Shown piece by piece: positions 33,266 through 41,919 of a stretch of DNA of 64,000 nt. Position 1 is the stretch's first letter. Each line of letters starts with the position of its first letter. The stretch covers positions 34,451 to 98,450 of the forward strand of contig CAVRBW010000026.1 of NCBI GenBank assembly GCA_963719325.1, given 5' to 3'. This stretch comes from DATBLE01 sp963719325 (GTDB lineage: Bacteria > Actinomycetota > Thermoleophilia > Gaiellales > Gaiellaceae). Position numbers and translations under genes: made by a program. The notes beneath the pieces were generated by a model that saw only the letters and a list, made by a program, of their open reading frames with translations, searched no databases and was not told where the DNA came from.

Positions 33266-35962
33266 TCACTCCTCTCGCAGGAGGCGTCCGAGAGGGAGCC
33301 GCCGAATGCGAGCTGCGGCGAGGCCCGCGGCGGCAAGGGTGCCGAGCAGGGCCGCGCCGCCGAGAGCGATGAGGAAGCCCCAAGGCGCCGCCAGGTGGTC
33401 GGGCGGCGGGTCGAAGACGTGTTGCAGCATCGCCACGAGTATCTCTGCGAGGAGCCAGCCGACGAGCGCGGCAAGCGCGAGCGCGGCGGCGAGGACGAGT
33501 GCGGCTTCGCTCCAGAGGAAGCCGGCGACCTGGCGCAGTAACGCGCCGACGGCGGCCATGGTCGCGAACTCCTGTTGCCGCTCGGCGAGCGCGACGGCGA
33601 CGAACAGGGCCATCGCCGCTGCGGCGAGCGCGAGCGCGAAGACCTCCTCGATGTGGCTGATCCCGGCCAGGTTGACTGTGGTGATCGAGCTGGCCGTCTG
33701 GGCGGTCTGCCCGCGGATGTCCTTGACCGTGGCCCCGTCTCTGCTCGTCGCCTCGGCGAGCCTGCGGGCGAGCGCTCTCGGGTCTGTCGATGCCTTGACG
33801 AAGACGACGTTGGGCCCCGGGTCGTGCGTCGCCTGCTCCAGGTAGACGAGGTTGGCGACCATGAACGAGTCGCGGGGCGCGGACGGGAACTCCTGGACGA
33901 CGCCGACGACGTGGAAGGGAACGACCCGGAAGCGGCCGCGTGCGCGGTCGAGGACGCGGAGCCGCAGGAGGTCGCCGAGCCGGAGCGAGTAGTCGCTGAT
34001 CGTCTCCCTGGAGACGAGCACTCCATCCGGTGTGGTGCGCAGCTGGTGGAGGATCTGCGCCGCGCTTCCGCCGAGGAAGTACGAGTCTCGCAGGGTCGTT
34101 GCGCGCGTGAACGTCGCCGGGTCGATGCCGAAGGTGTCCTGGAGATCCGGGCCGACGTAGGCGTACGAGTGGTCGACTGCGGTCACGCCGGCGACGCCTG
34201 CGGTCCGGGCGACGCGCCGGGCGAGATCGCGTTTCGTCACCGCGCCGGGCGGGGCGGTGACGACAACGTCGGCGCCGAGGGTGAGCTGGGCGTCGACGCG
34301 CGCCTGCTGATCGTAGGTGGCGGCGAAGAGGCCCAGCTCGACGCCGAACGCGAGCAGCAGGCCGATGACGAGCATCCCCCGGTTGATCGCGGCGCCGCGC
34401 CGGCCCGCGCTCGCCAGGAGCAGGCCGGGCCAGGTGTGGGCGCGGCCGCCGGTGGTGCGGGCGGCGAGCCGGGTGAGCGCCCGGCCGCGTAGCCGGACGA
34501 GCAGCAGCGCCGCTCCCACCCAGGTGAGCGCCGGGGCGAGGAACATGTACACGGAGAGCGAGAGCGTCGGGTTGGAGTCGGGGTTGACGACGGCGGAGAA
34601 GCCCGTGCGCTCGGTCAGCCAGTAGACGAGACCCGCGACGCCGAGCGCGACGAGGTCGAGGTAGAGGCGCTCCCAGAGCGGCCGGTGCCCGCGGCCCGGG
34701 CCGCGGGCGGCTGCGGCGAGACCGCCGCGGAGGACGGTCCGGCTGGCCGCGAGCCGGGCGGCGAGCGCGCCCGCCCAGGCGAGCGCGAGGCAGACGGCGA
34801 AGGTGACGAGGGCACGACTCGTGCCGACTCCGCCCGCCGAGCCGGCGAGGTGGACGGCGAGGAGCGCGAGGCCGGTTCCGAGCGCACCGGCGACCAGGCC
34901 GAGACCGGCGCTCTCCAGGACGGCGAGGGCGAGCAGGTCGCGCCGGGAGGCGCCACGTGCGCGCAGGAGCGCGAGGTCACGGCGGTCGCGTTCGACGGTG
35001 CCCAGCGCCGCCAGGTAGGCGAGGCCGAGCGCGACGAGCGCACCGGGGACGGCGAGCATGATGAAGAGCGTCTCCGCGTAGAGCGCGTCGCCGGCGGCGG
35101 TGGAGAGGCTGTCGGAGAGGTTGTCGACGAACTGCACCCGGCCGGGATAGGAGCGCTCGACGACGTTGCGAATCTGGGTCGCCCGCCTGAGCGCGTGCGC
35201 CGGGCTGCCGGTGAGCGCGGCCGGGTCGACCTGAGCCTGGACCTGCCACTGGACGCCCGGCTGGGCGCCGGGAACCGAGGCGGTTCCCGGAGCGGCTGCG
35301 GCGATCGTCGGCAGCGCGGGCGCGAGCGTGGCGGCGAAGGTCGCCAGGGGCAGGATGGCGATGTCGACGGGCGGCTGCGCAGGCGCGGGGCCGAGCAGCG
35401 GGTTGAGCGGCTGGAAGAGGACGTCCGGCGCGGTGACGAGCGCAACTCCGCCGACCCGGAACCGGCGCGGCCTCGTCCCTCGGCGCGGCGTCAGCAGCAC
35501 GGTGTCGCCGGGCTGGACCTGGAGGGTGGCGGCGAGCTGCTGGTCGAAGACGATCTCGCCCGGACGGAGCGAGCCGCGCAGGAAGCGGAAGGTGTGGAAG
35601 CGGTCGGGGTAGGCGGGCGGCACTGCGAGGATCGAGCCGGCGCCGGAGCGGATCGTCCCCGCCGCCGCCCGGTGCTCGATGCCCGCAAACGGCGCGGTGG
35701 CGACGGGCGCGGCGGCGAGCACCCCCGGCTGGCGAGCCGTTCCGGCGGCGACCCGGGTCGCCGCGGCGGCGGAGCCGACCGGGCCCTGCCAGTCGAGCGG
35801 GACGCTGTGGACCGCGCTTGCTGTCATCGTCCTGAGGGAGTGTCCGACGAAGAGCAGCATCGCGCCGAGCAGTGCGACCGCCCCGGCGAGCGCGAGCGTG
35901 CGCAGGGCGGTGCGCGCCGGCGCGCGGACGAGGCCGAGGAGAGCGAGGCGGGCGAGGGTCAG
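33266..35962 (-). CDS. FtsX-like ABC permease (MacB type, duplicated)
   Basis: 898 residues with about ten membrane helices: one near the N-terminus, three in the centre around ETLFIMLAVPGALVALGLAY, further central helices, and three at the end (ALALAAAAMALFVAVALAER, LVLAAALALAALVGWLLAEI, LIALGGAALLGTLAAAGLAA). Large extracellular domains lie between. This is the layout of FtsX/MacB-type mechanotransmission permeases that act on lipids or lipoproteins. The natural start appears to be CTG 35962, which overlaps the TGA of the upstream ATPase (CTGA), because no ATG, GTG or TTG fits. Two ATPase genes precede this single permease. Confidence 0.85.
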   Translation of the reverse strand: MTLARLALLGLVRAPARTALRTLALAGAVALLGAMLLFVGHSLRTMTASAVHSVPLDWQGPVGSAAAATRVAAGTARQPGVLAAAPVATAPFAGIEHRAAAGTIRSGAGSILAVPPAYPDRFHTFRFLRGSLRPGEIVFDQQLAATLQVQPGDTVLLTPRRGTRPRRFRVGGVALVTAPDVLFQPLNPLLGPAPAQPPVDIAILPLATFAATLAPALPTIAAAAPGTASVPGAQPGVQWQVQAQVDPAALTGSPAHALRRATQIRNVVERSYPGRVQFVDNLSDSLSTAAGDALYAETLFIMLAVPGALVALGLAYLAALGTVERDRRDLALLRARGASRRDLLALAVLESAGLGLVAGALGTGLALLAVHLAGSAGGVGTSRALVTFAVCLALAWAGALAARLAASRTVLRGGLAAAARGPGRGHRPLWERLYLDLVALGVAGLVYWLTERTGFSAVVNPDSNPTLSLSVYMFLAPALTWVGAALLLVRLRGRALTRLAARTTGGRAHTWPGLLLASAGRRGAAINRGMLVIGLLLAFGVELGLFAATYDQQARVDAQLTLGADVVVTAPPGAVTKRDLARRVARTAGVAGVTAVDHSYAYVGPDLQDTFGIDPATFTRATTLRDSYFLGGSAAQILHQLRTTPDGVLVSRETISDYSLRLGDLLRLRVLDRARGRFRVVPFHVVGVVQEFPSAPRDSFMVANLVYLEQATHDPGPNVVFVKASTDPRALARRLAEATSRDGATVKDIRGQTAQTASSITTVNLAGISHIEEVFALALAAAAMALFVAVALAERQQEFATMAAVGALLRQVAGFLWSEAALVLAAALALAALVGWLLAEILVAMLQHVFDPPPDHLAAPWGFLIALGGAALLGTLAAAGLAAARIRRLPLGRLLREE

Positions 35963-36669
35963 CGGTCCTCCGGTTCGGGGGCGATCCGCCCGTCGTGCAG
36001 CTCGACCGCCCGCCCGAGCCGCGCCGCGACGTCGGGATCGTGGGTGGCGAGGACGAGCGCGAACCCGAACTCGCGCTGAAGCGCCTCGATCAGGTCGAGG
36101 ATCCGCTCGCCTGTGTCCGAGTCGAGGTGCCCGGTCGGCTCGTCGCAGAGGAGGACCTCCGGCGACTGGGCCAGCGCTCTGGCAAGCGCGACGCGCTGGG
36201 CCTCCCCGCCCGACAGCTCTGCGGGCAGGTGGTCGGCCTTTCCCCCGAGGCCGACCAGCTGGAGCAGCGACGCCGGCGCGAGCCTCGGATCGGCTTCCCC
36301 GCCTGCCACGCGCACCGCGAAGGCGACGTTCTCGAAGGCCGTGAAGTGCGGAAGCAGGTTCGCCCCCTGGAAGACGTAGGCGATTCCGCGCGCGCGTGCC
36401 TCGCCGCGCGCGGCGGCGTCCAGGGAGGAGAGCGGCTGCCCGTGCCATTCGACCCGTCCCGCCGTTGGCTCGACGAGTCCGCCGAGGACGTGCAGGAGCG
36501 TCGTCTTCCCGGAGCCGGAGCGGCCGACGAGCGCCAGGCTCTCCCGCTGCTGGATCTCGAGGTCAACCTCGTCGAGCGCGTGGACGGCAGACGACCCGCT
36601 GCCGTACACGACGGAGACCCCCCGGCAGGCTGCCAGCGTCGTTCGCTCCAATGCCTGCGTCCGGGTCAC
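35959..36669 (-). CDS. ABC transporter ATP-binding protein (LolD/MacB type), second of two
   Basis: 236 residues from GTG 36669 (GTGA overlap with the preceding ATPase gene). Walker A GRSGSGKTT, Q-loop FQGANLLPHFTAFENV, signature LSGGEAQRVALARAL, Walker B LLCDEPTGHLD, H-loop THD. This is a canonical partner of the FtsX-like permease that follows. LolD/MacB ATPases couple ATP hydrolysis in the cytosol to work in the periplasm or outside. Confidence 0.92.
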   Translation of the reverse strand: MTRTQALERTTLAACRGVSVVYGSGSSAVHALDEVDLEIQQRESLALVGRSGSGKTTLLHVLGGLVEPTAGRVEWHGQPLSSLDAAARGEARARGIAYVFQGANLLPHFTAFENVAFAVRVAGGEADPRLAPASLLQLVGLGGKADHLPAELSGGEAQRVALARALAQSPEVLLCDEPTGHLDSDTGERILDLIEALQREFGFALVLATHDPDVAARLGRAVELHDGRIAPEPEDR

Positions 36670-37379
36670 GCCGCCCGCCCGTCCCGAAGCTCGATCACCC
36701 GGTCGGCCGCGTCCGCCACCCGCGGGGAATGCGTCACCACCACGACGGTGCACTCGAAGTCCGTACGTAGCCGCTGCAGGGCGTCGAGGACAACGCGCTC
36801 GCTCGCCTCGTCGAGCTCGGCGGTCGGCTCGTCGGCGAGAACGAGCGGCGCCCGCCGGGCGGCGGCGGCCGCGATCGCCACCCGCTGCTGCTCCCCTCCG
36901 GACAGGAGCGAGGCCCGCAGGCGGCCGCGCGCGCCGAGGCCGAACTCCCCGAGCGCCTCCTCGGCTGCGGACTCCGTCCTGCGGCGGCCGGCGAACCTCA
37001 GCGCGAGCGAGACGTTCTCCCGCGCCGAAAGCAGCGGCCAGAGGTTCCCGCTCTGGAGCACGATCGCGACGTGGCGGGCGCGGTAGCGGGCGAGCTCGCG
37101 CTCGTCGAGGCGGGACAGCGAGCGGCCGGCGACCCGCACCTCGCCGGCCGACGGCTCGTCGAGCGCCGCCGCGAGATGCAATGCCGTGCTCTTGCCCGAA
37201 CCCGACGGCCCGAAGACCGCGACCAGCTCACGGGGCTCGATGCGCAGGTCGAGGCCGCGCAGCGCCACGGTCTCCGCCGGGCCCGATCGGTAGATCCTGA
37301 AGACGTCGTGGAACTCGAGCGCCCCGAAGGAGAGCTGCTCCTGCTGCTCCGGCTCGGGGTAGAGGCTCGCTACCTCCAC
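36666..37379 (-). CDS. ABC transporter ATP-binding protein (LolD/MacB type), first of two
   Basis: 237 residues from GTG 37379, which lies 10 nt inside the end of the lipoprotein gene. Walker A is GPSGSGKSTALHL, the Q-loop region is LQSGNLWPLLSARENV, the signature LLSGGEQQRVAIAAA is slightly diverged, Walker B is VLADEPTAELDE, and the H-loop is THS. The protein differs clearly from the next ATPase, so the exporter may use a heterodimer of ATPases. A short acidic N-terminus (PEPEQQEQLS) precedes the fold. Confidence 0.9.
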   Translation of the reverse strand: MEVASLYPEPEQQEQLSFGALEFHDVFRIYRSGPAETVALRGLDLRIEPRELVAVFGPSGSGKSTALHLAAALDEPSAGEVRVAGRSLSRLDERELARYRARHVAIVLQSGNLWPLLSARENVSLALRFAGRRRTESAAEEALGEFGLGARGRLRASLLSGGEQQRVAIAAAAARRAPLVLADEPTAELDEASERVVLDALQRLRTDFECTVVVVTHSPRVADAADRVIELRDGRAA

Positions 37380-38038
37380 CGGAAGCTCTGGATCATCAGC
37401 CGGTAGGCATCGACGTTGTCGACTCCCTGCGGCGTGCCCAGGTCGACGATCGCCACCTTCCCCTGCGCGCCGACGTAGTAGCGGTCGACGGCGAGCGTGA
37501 CGCGCTTCCCCGTGACCGCGTTCGGTGCGCTCTCGGTCGTGTACACGACCTTGACGGCGCGCCCGGAAGGGAGGGCGAGAGGCTGCGGCGCACCCTGGAC
37601 GTGGACGCCGGCGAGCCGCGCCAGGTCGCGGCGGACGGAGGCCGGTGTCGGCGCGGGCCCGGTGACAACGACGACGCGGACGATGTTGTTCTTGTCGCGG
37701 AAGGCGACCTGCTTCCCGGCGCCGGACTGGGCCCAGCCCTCCGGGTACTTGATCGACCACCCGCCCGCGCCGTTCCGGAAGACGAGGAACACCTGGTTGT
37801 CGGGGATGTCGCCCGTCGCCGCCGAGTTCGCCTCGGCCTGGAGAGCGCCGGGAGACGGCGCAGGTTTCGCGGGTGCGTTCGTCGGCGCCGGCGTCGTGGA
37901 CGGTGTTGCCGCGGTCGTAGCGGGCGCACTCGTCGCCGGGGCGGCGGTCGTCGGCTTCGACGCCGACGAGCCGCCGCAGCCGGAGAGCGCCAGGGCGGCG
38001 CCGAGCGGAGCGAGGAGGAGGAAGGGCCAGCGACCCAC
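37370..38038 (-). CDS. Putative lipoprotein (PsbP-like domain), first gene of the ABC/phosphoesterase operon
   Basis: 222 residues from GTG 38038. The signal FLLLAPLGAALALSGC has lipobox ALSGC, followed by an Ala/Pro/Thr-rich linker of about 45 residues. The folded part (about 80-222) contains GGWSIKYPEGWAQSGAG and VAFRDKNNIVRVVVVTG, which resemble PsbP-like/MOG1 domains, and ends QGVDNVDAYRLMIQSFRWR. It is probably the extracytoplasmic partner of the FtsX-like exporter. The start codon lies 6 nt after a -10-like CAGCAT and 22 nt after the PHO-box-like repeat. Confidence 0.82.
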   Translation of the reverse strand: MGRWPFLLLAPLGAALALSGCGGSSASKPTTAAPATSAPATTAATPSTTPAPTNAPAKPAPSPGALQAEANSAATGDIPDNQVFLVFRNGAGGWSIKYPEGWAQSGAGKQVAFRDKNNIVRVVVVTGPAPTPASVRRDLARLAGVHVQGAPQPLALPSGRAVKVVYTTESAPNAVTGKRVTLAVDRYYVGAQGKVAIVDLGTPQGVDNVDAYRLMIQSFRWR

Positions 38039-38044
38039 GAGGCG

Positions 38045-38078
38045 ATGCTGGCAGCGAGAGCCTGAACGGCGCCTGAAC
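38045..38078 (-). promoter_or_regulatory. PHO-box-like promoter of the lipoprotein/ABC/phosphoesterase/TCS operon
   Basis: Minus strand: GTTCAGG-CGCC-GTTCAGG (38078-38061), a perfect 7-nt repeat at 11-nt phase. After a 10-nt spacer comes CAGCAT (38050-38045) as a -10, and 6 nt later the GTG start. No -35 is seen, as expected when an activator replaces it. Confidence 0.65.
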
Positions 38079-38104
38079 GGCCCGGGCGCGACGTAGCCGC
38101 GCTG

Positions 38105-38135
38105 GGCAAGAGGCGGGCAGCGCCCGCCTCTTGCC
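38105..38135 (-). terminator. Terminator after the small secreted protein gene
   Basis: ggcaagaggcgggc (38105-38118) and its exact reverse complement (38122-38135) make a 14-bp stem with an agc loop, 20 bp beyond the stop at 38155. It isolates the downstream PHO-box promoter. Confidence 0.75.
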
Positions 38136-38154
38136 TCACGGGGGGGAGGAGCTG

Positions 38155-38562
38155 CTACTCGACGCAGTTGCCGGTGCACTCGTGGTTGACGTCCTGCCCG
38201 GGCGGATCGGCGTGCCCGACGGCGGGCTCACCGGGCTGGCCCGCCTCCGACTCGGCAGCCGACTCGTTCTCGGCTGGTGTGCCCGGGTCGTCCTCCGCGG
38301 CGGCGCCGGGGGTGTCGACGGTTGCCTGATCACCCTGCTGGACGTTGTCGGTGTCGGTCGCGTTCGGCTCGGCAGGGTTGTCCTGCTTCGCCGCCGCGGG
38401 GCTCTGTGCCCCGGTACGCGTCGCCTGGCTCGACTGGACGTGCGCGACAGCGGTGCCCGGCCGATGCGCCTTCGCGGGCGCCTTTCCGCGCGCAGCCATG
38501 GCGACGCCGACGGTCAGCGCCGACACGAGGGCCAGAGCGAGGATGAACCAGAGTCGTCTCAT
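38155..38562 (-). CDS. Small acidic secreted protein with C-terminal Cys pair
   Basis: 135 residues from ATG 38562, behind a near-perfect ribosome site (aaggaggtg). Signal peptide LWFILALALVSALTVGVAMA, then a disordered Ala/Glu/Asp/Pro/Gln-rich chain without aromatic residues, ending in NHECTGNCVE, where two cysteines may form a disulfide or bind metal. No family is recognised. It is flanked by its own PHO-box-like repeats upstream and a strong terminator downstream, so it is a single-gene unit. Confidence 0.75.
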   Translation of the reverse strand: MRRLWFILALALVSALTVGVAMAARGKAPAKAHRPGTAVAHVQSSQATRTGAQSPAAAKQDNPAEPNATDTDNVQQGDQATVDTPGAAAEDDPGTPAENESAAESEAGQPGEPAVGHADPPGQDVNHECTGNCVE

Positions 38563-38595
38563 TGATTTTCACCTCCTTGGTCGATTGCGGCTTCC

Positions 38596-38639
38596 AATGT
38601 TGCGCCGGTGAATGAGGCTCCGGTGAAGCGGGGGTGACG
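38596..38639 (-). promoter_or_regulatory. PHO-box-like triple repeat before the small secreted protein
   Basis: Minus strand: three units at 11-nt phase, CGTCACC-CCCG-CTTCACC, then GGAG and CCTCATT, weaker than the other sites but keeping the TCA core. AACATT (38601-38596) lies 9 nt after the last unit. The ATG is 33 nt downstream, with a ribosome site. Confidence 0.45.
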
Positions 38640-38651
38640 ATCGGATGAGAG

Positions 38652-40037
38652 TTACCCGGACGGAAGAACGGCCGTGAAGACGGAGCCTTCACCGGGTCGA
38701 GTGACGACCGTGATCTCGCCTCCGTGGGCGTGGGCGATCGCCTGCGCGATCGCTAGCCCGAGCCCCGAGCCGCTGCCCGGCTCGGCCAAGCGGCCGCGGT
38801 AGAAACGGTCGAACAGATGAAGCAGCTCCTCGTCCGGAATGCCAGGGCCCCCGTCGGAGACGCTCAGCAGCACGCGCTCCCCCTCCTGGCTCAGCGTGAG
38901 TCGAACCGTGCCGTCGGCCGGCGTCACGCGGAGGGCATTGTCGACCAGGTTGCCGAGCAGCTGCGCGAGCCGGTCGCGGTCACCGACGACGACGGCCTGC
39001 TCGATGTGGTCGACCGAGACGGCGACCCTGTCCGCAAGTGGGCGGGCCTCGCGCTCGGCCTCGAGCACGAGGTCGTCGAGCCGCACCGCATCGTGTGCGT
39101 AGCGGAGGCGATCGTCGCCCTCTGCGAGCTGGATCAGGTCGCTGACGAGGCGACCCATCCGCGCCGTCGAGCGCTCGAGCGCGATCAGCGCGTCCGCTCG
39201 CGCAGCCGGCTCCTCGGCTGCCCAGCGCCGCAGGAGCTCGGCGTTCGCGCGGGCGGCTGTGAGCGGCGACTTGAGCTCGTGCGACGCGTCGGCGACGAAC
39301 CGCTCCTGGCGCCGTAACGCGCCCTCCAACTCTGCGAAGCTGGAGTCGAGCTCGGTAGCGAGCTCGCCGAGCTCGTCGCGGCCCGCGTAGCCGATCCGGC
39401 GTTTCAGGTCGCCTTCGCGGATCGAGCGGGCCGTCTGCGCGATCCGCCGCAGCGGTCGCAACGCCCGCCCGGCGAGGAGCCAGGCGAGCAGGAACGAGCC
39501 GATTCCGCCGCCGAGGACGCCGGCGACGAGGGCGCGGCGAGTCGTCGCGAGCGTGTGCTCGGCCCCGGACAGCGGGGCTGCTACGAGCACGAAGCCGAGC
39601 GGTTTGCCGGTGGTGCCGATGCGCCGACATGCCACGGCTGCGGGCGGCCGTGTGCGTGTCGCGTGTGCCGCGCCTGCGCGGCGGCACGCGGCCAGGAGCG
39701 ATCCCGCGGCCAGGTCGAGGGGTGCCCCACGCGATGCCTGCAAGGTCTTTCCGTTGGGCCCCGCGACGAGGATCGAGACGCCCTCTCCGGCGAGCTGTCC
39801 GATCAGGCTCGGATCCCGGATGTCGACGAAGTTCCCGTTCTGTGTTCCTGCTGTCTCGGCTCGGCCGGTATCGATCAGCCCGGCAAGCTGCGCCGCTTGG
39901 CCCGCAGCGGACCGTCTCGCCTGGTCGTGGAGCGTATGCCTGAGCGACAGATAGCCCGCGATCGCGACGGCCGCCGAAACGAGCAGCACGAGCGTCCCGG
40001 AGGCGAGGGCGAAGCGCGTGCGCAGCGAGAGCCTCAT
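38652..40037 (-). CDS. Sensor histidine kinase (system 3)
   Basis: 461 residues from ATG 40037, coupled to its regulator (ATGA). Helix 1 is FALASGTLVLLVSAAVAIAG, the extracellular sensor has about 135 residues, and helix 2 is ALVAGVLGGGIGSFLLAWLL. HAMP, then the H-box DASHELKSPLTAARAN with His253, the N-box LGNLVDNALRV, and the G-boxes DGGPGIP and GSGLGLAIAQ. The sensor domain contains an Arg/Ala-rich stretch with two cysteines (LLAACRRAG and AVACRRIG) that could sense redox state; this is speculative. Confidence 0.92.
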   Translation of the reverse strand: MRLSLRTRFALASGTLVLLVSAAVAIAGYLSLRHTLHDQARRSAAGQAAQLAGLIDTGRAETAGTQNGNFVDIRDPSLIGQLAGEGVSILVAGPNGKTLQASRGAPLDLAAGSLLAACRRAGAAHATRTRPPAAVACRRIGTTGKPLGFVLVAAPLSGAEHTLATTRRALVAGVLGGGIGSFLLAWLLAGRALRPLRRIAQTARSIREGDLKRRIGYAGRDELGELATELDSSFAELEGALRRQERFVADASHELKSPLTAARANAELLRRWAAEEPAARADALIALERSTARMGRLVSDLIQLAEGDDRLRYAHDAVRLDDLVLEAEREARPLADRVAVSVDHIEQAVVVGDRDRLAQLLGNLVDNALRVTPADGTVRLTLSQEGERVLLSVSDGGPGIPDEELLHLFDRFYRGRLAEPGSGSGLGLAIAQAIAHAHGGEITVVTRPGEGSVFTAVLPSG

Positions 40038-40834
40038 CGCGGCTCGCGGAGCGCGTAGCCGACCCCACGAACCGTCTGGATCAGCTTGGGCTCGAAGCCG
40101 GCGTCGATCTTCTGCCGCAGCGCCCGGATGTAGACGTCGATCACGTTCGACTCGCCGAGGAAGTCGTAGCCCCAGACCTCGGAGAAGATCTGCTCCCTGG
40201 CGAGCACCTGGCCGGCGTGGCGCAGCAGGAACTCGAGGAGGTCGAACTCGCGTGCCGTCAGCTCGAGGGCGCGGCCGCTGCGCGTAACCTCGCGCGTCCG
40301 CGCGTCCAGAGTGAGATCGCCGAGCTCGAGCCGCTCGCCCGCGGCGACGAGGTGCGCGCGCCGCAGGGCTGCCCGAACGCGCGCCAGCAGCTCGTCGAGC
40401 GAGAACGGCTTCGTCAGGTAGTCGTCGGCGCCCGCGTCAAGGCCGCGCACGCGCTCCGCAACGCTGTCCCGCGCGGTCAGGATCAGGATCGGGACGTTCG
40501 AGCCCGCGCGGATGCGCCGACAGACCTCGAGGCCGTCCAGGTCGGGCAGGCGGAGATCGAGGACGACCAGGTCGGGCTTCCACTCGCGGGCCGCCGCGAG
40601 CGCCGGCATGCCGGCGTGCTCGACCCGCACCTCGTAGCCCGAGTGGCGGAGCTCGGAGGCGAGCGCCCCCGCGATCTCGCGCTCGTCCTCGACGAGGAGG
40701 ACGTTCGAGAATCCGGGCTTCCGATCGCCGGAGAAGTGGTGGGCCGCGGTGGTTTCGATCCCCATCTTCTCCGTCAAGAGCGGTAGGGCTCTGCCGCTTG
40801 CTACCGGCCTCGTCGACCGTGTCAGGCGCTCCAT
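40034..40834 (-). CDS. OmpR-family response regulator (system 3)
   Basis: 266 residues if begun at ATG 40834, 243 if at ATG 40765 (MGIETTAAHHFSGDRK). The receiver starts near SNVLLVEDEREIAGAL; the phospho-acceptor in the longer form is Asp93 (VVLDLRLPDLDG), and the conserved Lys is in LTKPFS. The winged helix has IFSEVWGYDFLGESNVIDVY and ends IQTVRGVGYALREPR. This recognition region is the most PhoB/RegX3-like of the four OmpR-type regulators here, which makes it my leading candidate for the PHO-box-like sites. Such a site lies 29 nt before ATG 40834, consistent with autoregulation. Confidence 0.9.
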   Translation of the reverse strand: MERLTRSTRPVASGRALPLLTEKMGIETTAAHHFSGDRKPGFSNVLLVEDEREIAGALASELRHSGYEVRVEHAGMPALAAAREWKPDLVVLDLRLPDLDGLEVCRRIRAGSNVPILILTARDSVAERVRGLDAGADDYLTKPFSLDELLARVRAALRRAHLVAAGERLELGDLTLDARTREVTRSGRALELTAREFDLLEFLLRHAGQVLAREQIFSEVWGYDFLGESNVIDVYIRALRQKIDAGFEPKLIQTVRGVGYALREPR

Positions 40835-40847
40835 CTCGCTCGGTGAA

Positions 40848-40881
40848 ATGATCGCTCAGGGTATGTGAACGGAGCCTGAAC
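40848..40881 (-). promoter_or_regulatory. PHO-box-like promoter of two-component system 3
   Basis: Minus strand: GTTCAGG-CTCC-GTTCACA (40881-40864), then 10 nt, then GATCAT (40853-40848) as a -10. The predicted transcript starts about 7 nt before ATG 40834. Confidence 0.6.
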
Positions 40882-40899
40882 GCCTTCGACCGTCTGAGT

Positions 40900-41919
40900 T
40901 CAGGGTCCGCGCGCGGCGTCTGCGGCGCGCCGAAAGCCTGTCGGCGTCAGCCCTTCCCGGAGCAGAAAGACGATTCCCAGCACGTATCCGACTGAGGACT
41001 CGATCGCCTGGAGCCCGATCCCGTAGGCGAAGCCCCAGGCGTAGGGGACGCCGTAGGAGACGAGCGGGAGGGCGATCGCCGCCTGCTGGAGACCGACGTT
41101 TCCGGGCCAGAGCGGCAGGATCAGCGCCGCGTTCATCAGAGCGAGCACGACCGCGGCTGCGATGAGGGGCAGAAAGAGGCGGAAGGCCCGCATCGCAGTC
41201 CAGACCGCGCCGAGCTGGAGCACCCAGGCAGCTACCTGGAGCAGGACTGCCGAGGTCGCCGCGCGCGGAGCGTGGAGGACGCCTAGCCCGTGCTGCACCA
41301 TCGCCACCGCGGCGCGGACCGGCCCCAGCGTCTCGAGCCGGTGTGTGCGCTCGCCGCGCCGTGCTGCGAGCACGCCAAGGACGAGGAGAGCGCTCCCGCC
41401 AACGAGGATCGACAGGAGCGCGGCGAACGCCCAGTGCGGCACCTTCGCTGCGAGCAGCACCCAGGCGATGAGGGCGAAGGAGGGGACGATCTCGAGGAGA
41501 CGGTGCGCCGCCACGCTTCCGAGGAGGGCCGGCCAAGTACCTCTCCGGCGCGGGAGATGTCTGGCGAGGACACCAACGCGCGCGACCTCTCCGACGCGGC
41601 CGGGCAGCACGCCGTTGGCGAAGATCCCGACGAAGAACGCCGAGAAGAGGTCGAGGTGCCTCGGGTGCGGCTTCGGGATCGCCTGCACGACGACCGTTCT
41701 CCAGGCCAGCCCGCGGGCGATCGCCGAGGCGAGATTGAGGCCGACGGCAAGCGCTGCCCAAGACCAGGCGATCCCGGCCAACGAATGTGCGACCGAGCTC
41801 CATTTCGGCCCGTTGAAGACGAGCAGCGCGCTGACGCCGGCGGCGCTCCCGAGGACGAGAAGCGCGTGCCAAGGCGCCCAGGATAGGGCGGCGGACAGCG
41901 CGTGCGTTGTTCGCTTCAC
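40900..41919 (-). CDS. Flippase-like membrane protein (UPF0104 / LPG synthase TM family)
   Basis: 339 residues from GTG 41919 (GTGA overlap upstream), with about eight membrane helices. Family hallmarks are FFVGIFANGVLPGRVGEVAR near residue 95, a central loop LLGSVAAHRLLEIVPSF, and LILPLWPGNVGLQQAAIALP towards the end. These proteins resemble the N-terminal flippase half of MprF and the dolichol-linked flippase family AglD. A lipid or glycolipid substrate is likely. It is the last gene of a three-gene operon. Confidence 0.85.
   Translation of the reverse strand: MKRTTHALSAALSWAPWHALLVLGSAAGVSALLVFNGPKWSSVAHSLAGIAWSWAALAVGLNLASAIARGLAWRTVVVQAIPKPHPRHLDLFSAFFVGIFANGVLPGRVGEVARVGVLARHLPRRRGTWPALLGSVAAHRLLEIVPSFALIAWVLLAAKVPHWAFAALLSILVGGSALLVLGVLAARRGERTHRLETLGPVRAAVAMVQHGLGVLHAPRAATSAVLLQVAAWVLQLGAVWTAMRAFRLFLPLIAAAVVLALMNAALILPLWPGNVGLQQAAIALPLVSYGVPYAWGFAYGIGLQAIESSVGYVLGIVFLLREGLTPTGFRRAADAARGP

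Noticed and set aside
35963..36448. Upstream extension of the FtsX-like permease frame
   Set aside because: It overlaps a conserved ATPase on the same strand in another frame and has no permease features.
37860..38040. Possible tandem repeat in the lipoprotein gene
   Set aside because: It is an ordinary Ala/Pro/Thr linker after the lipobox.
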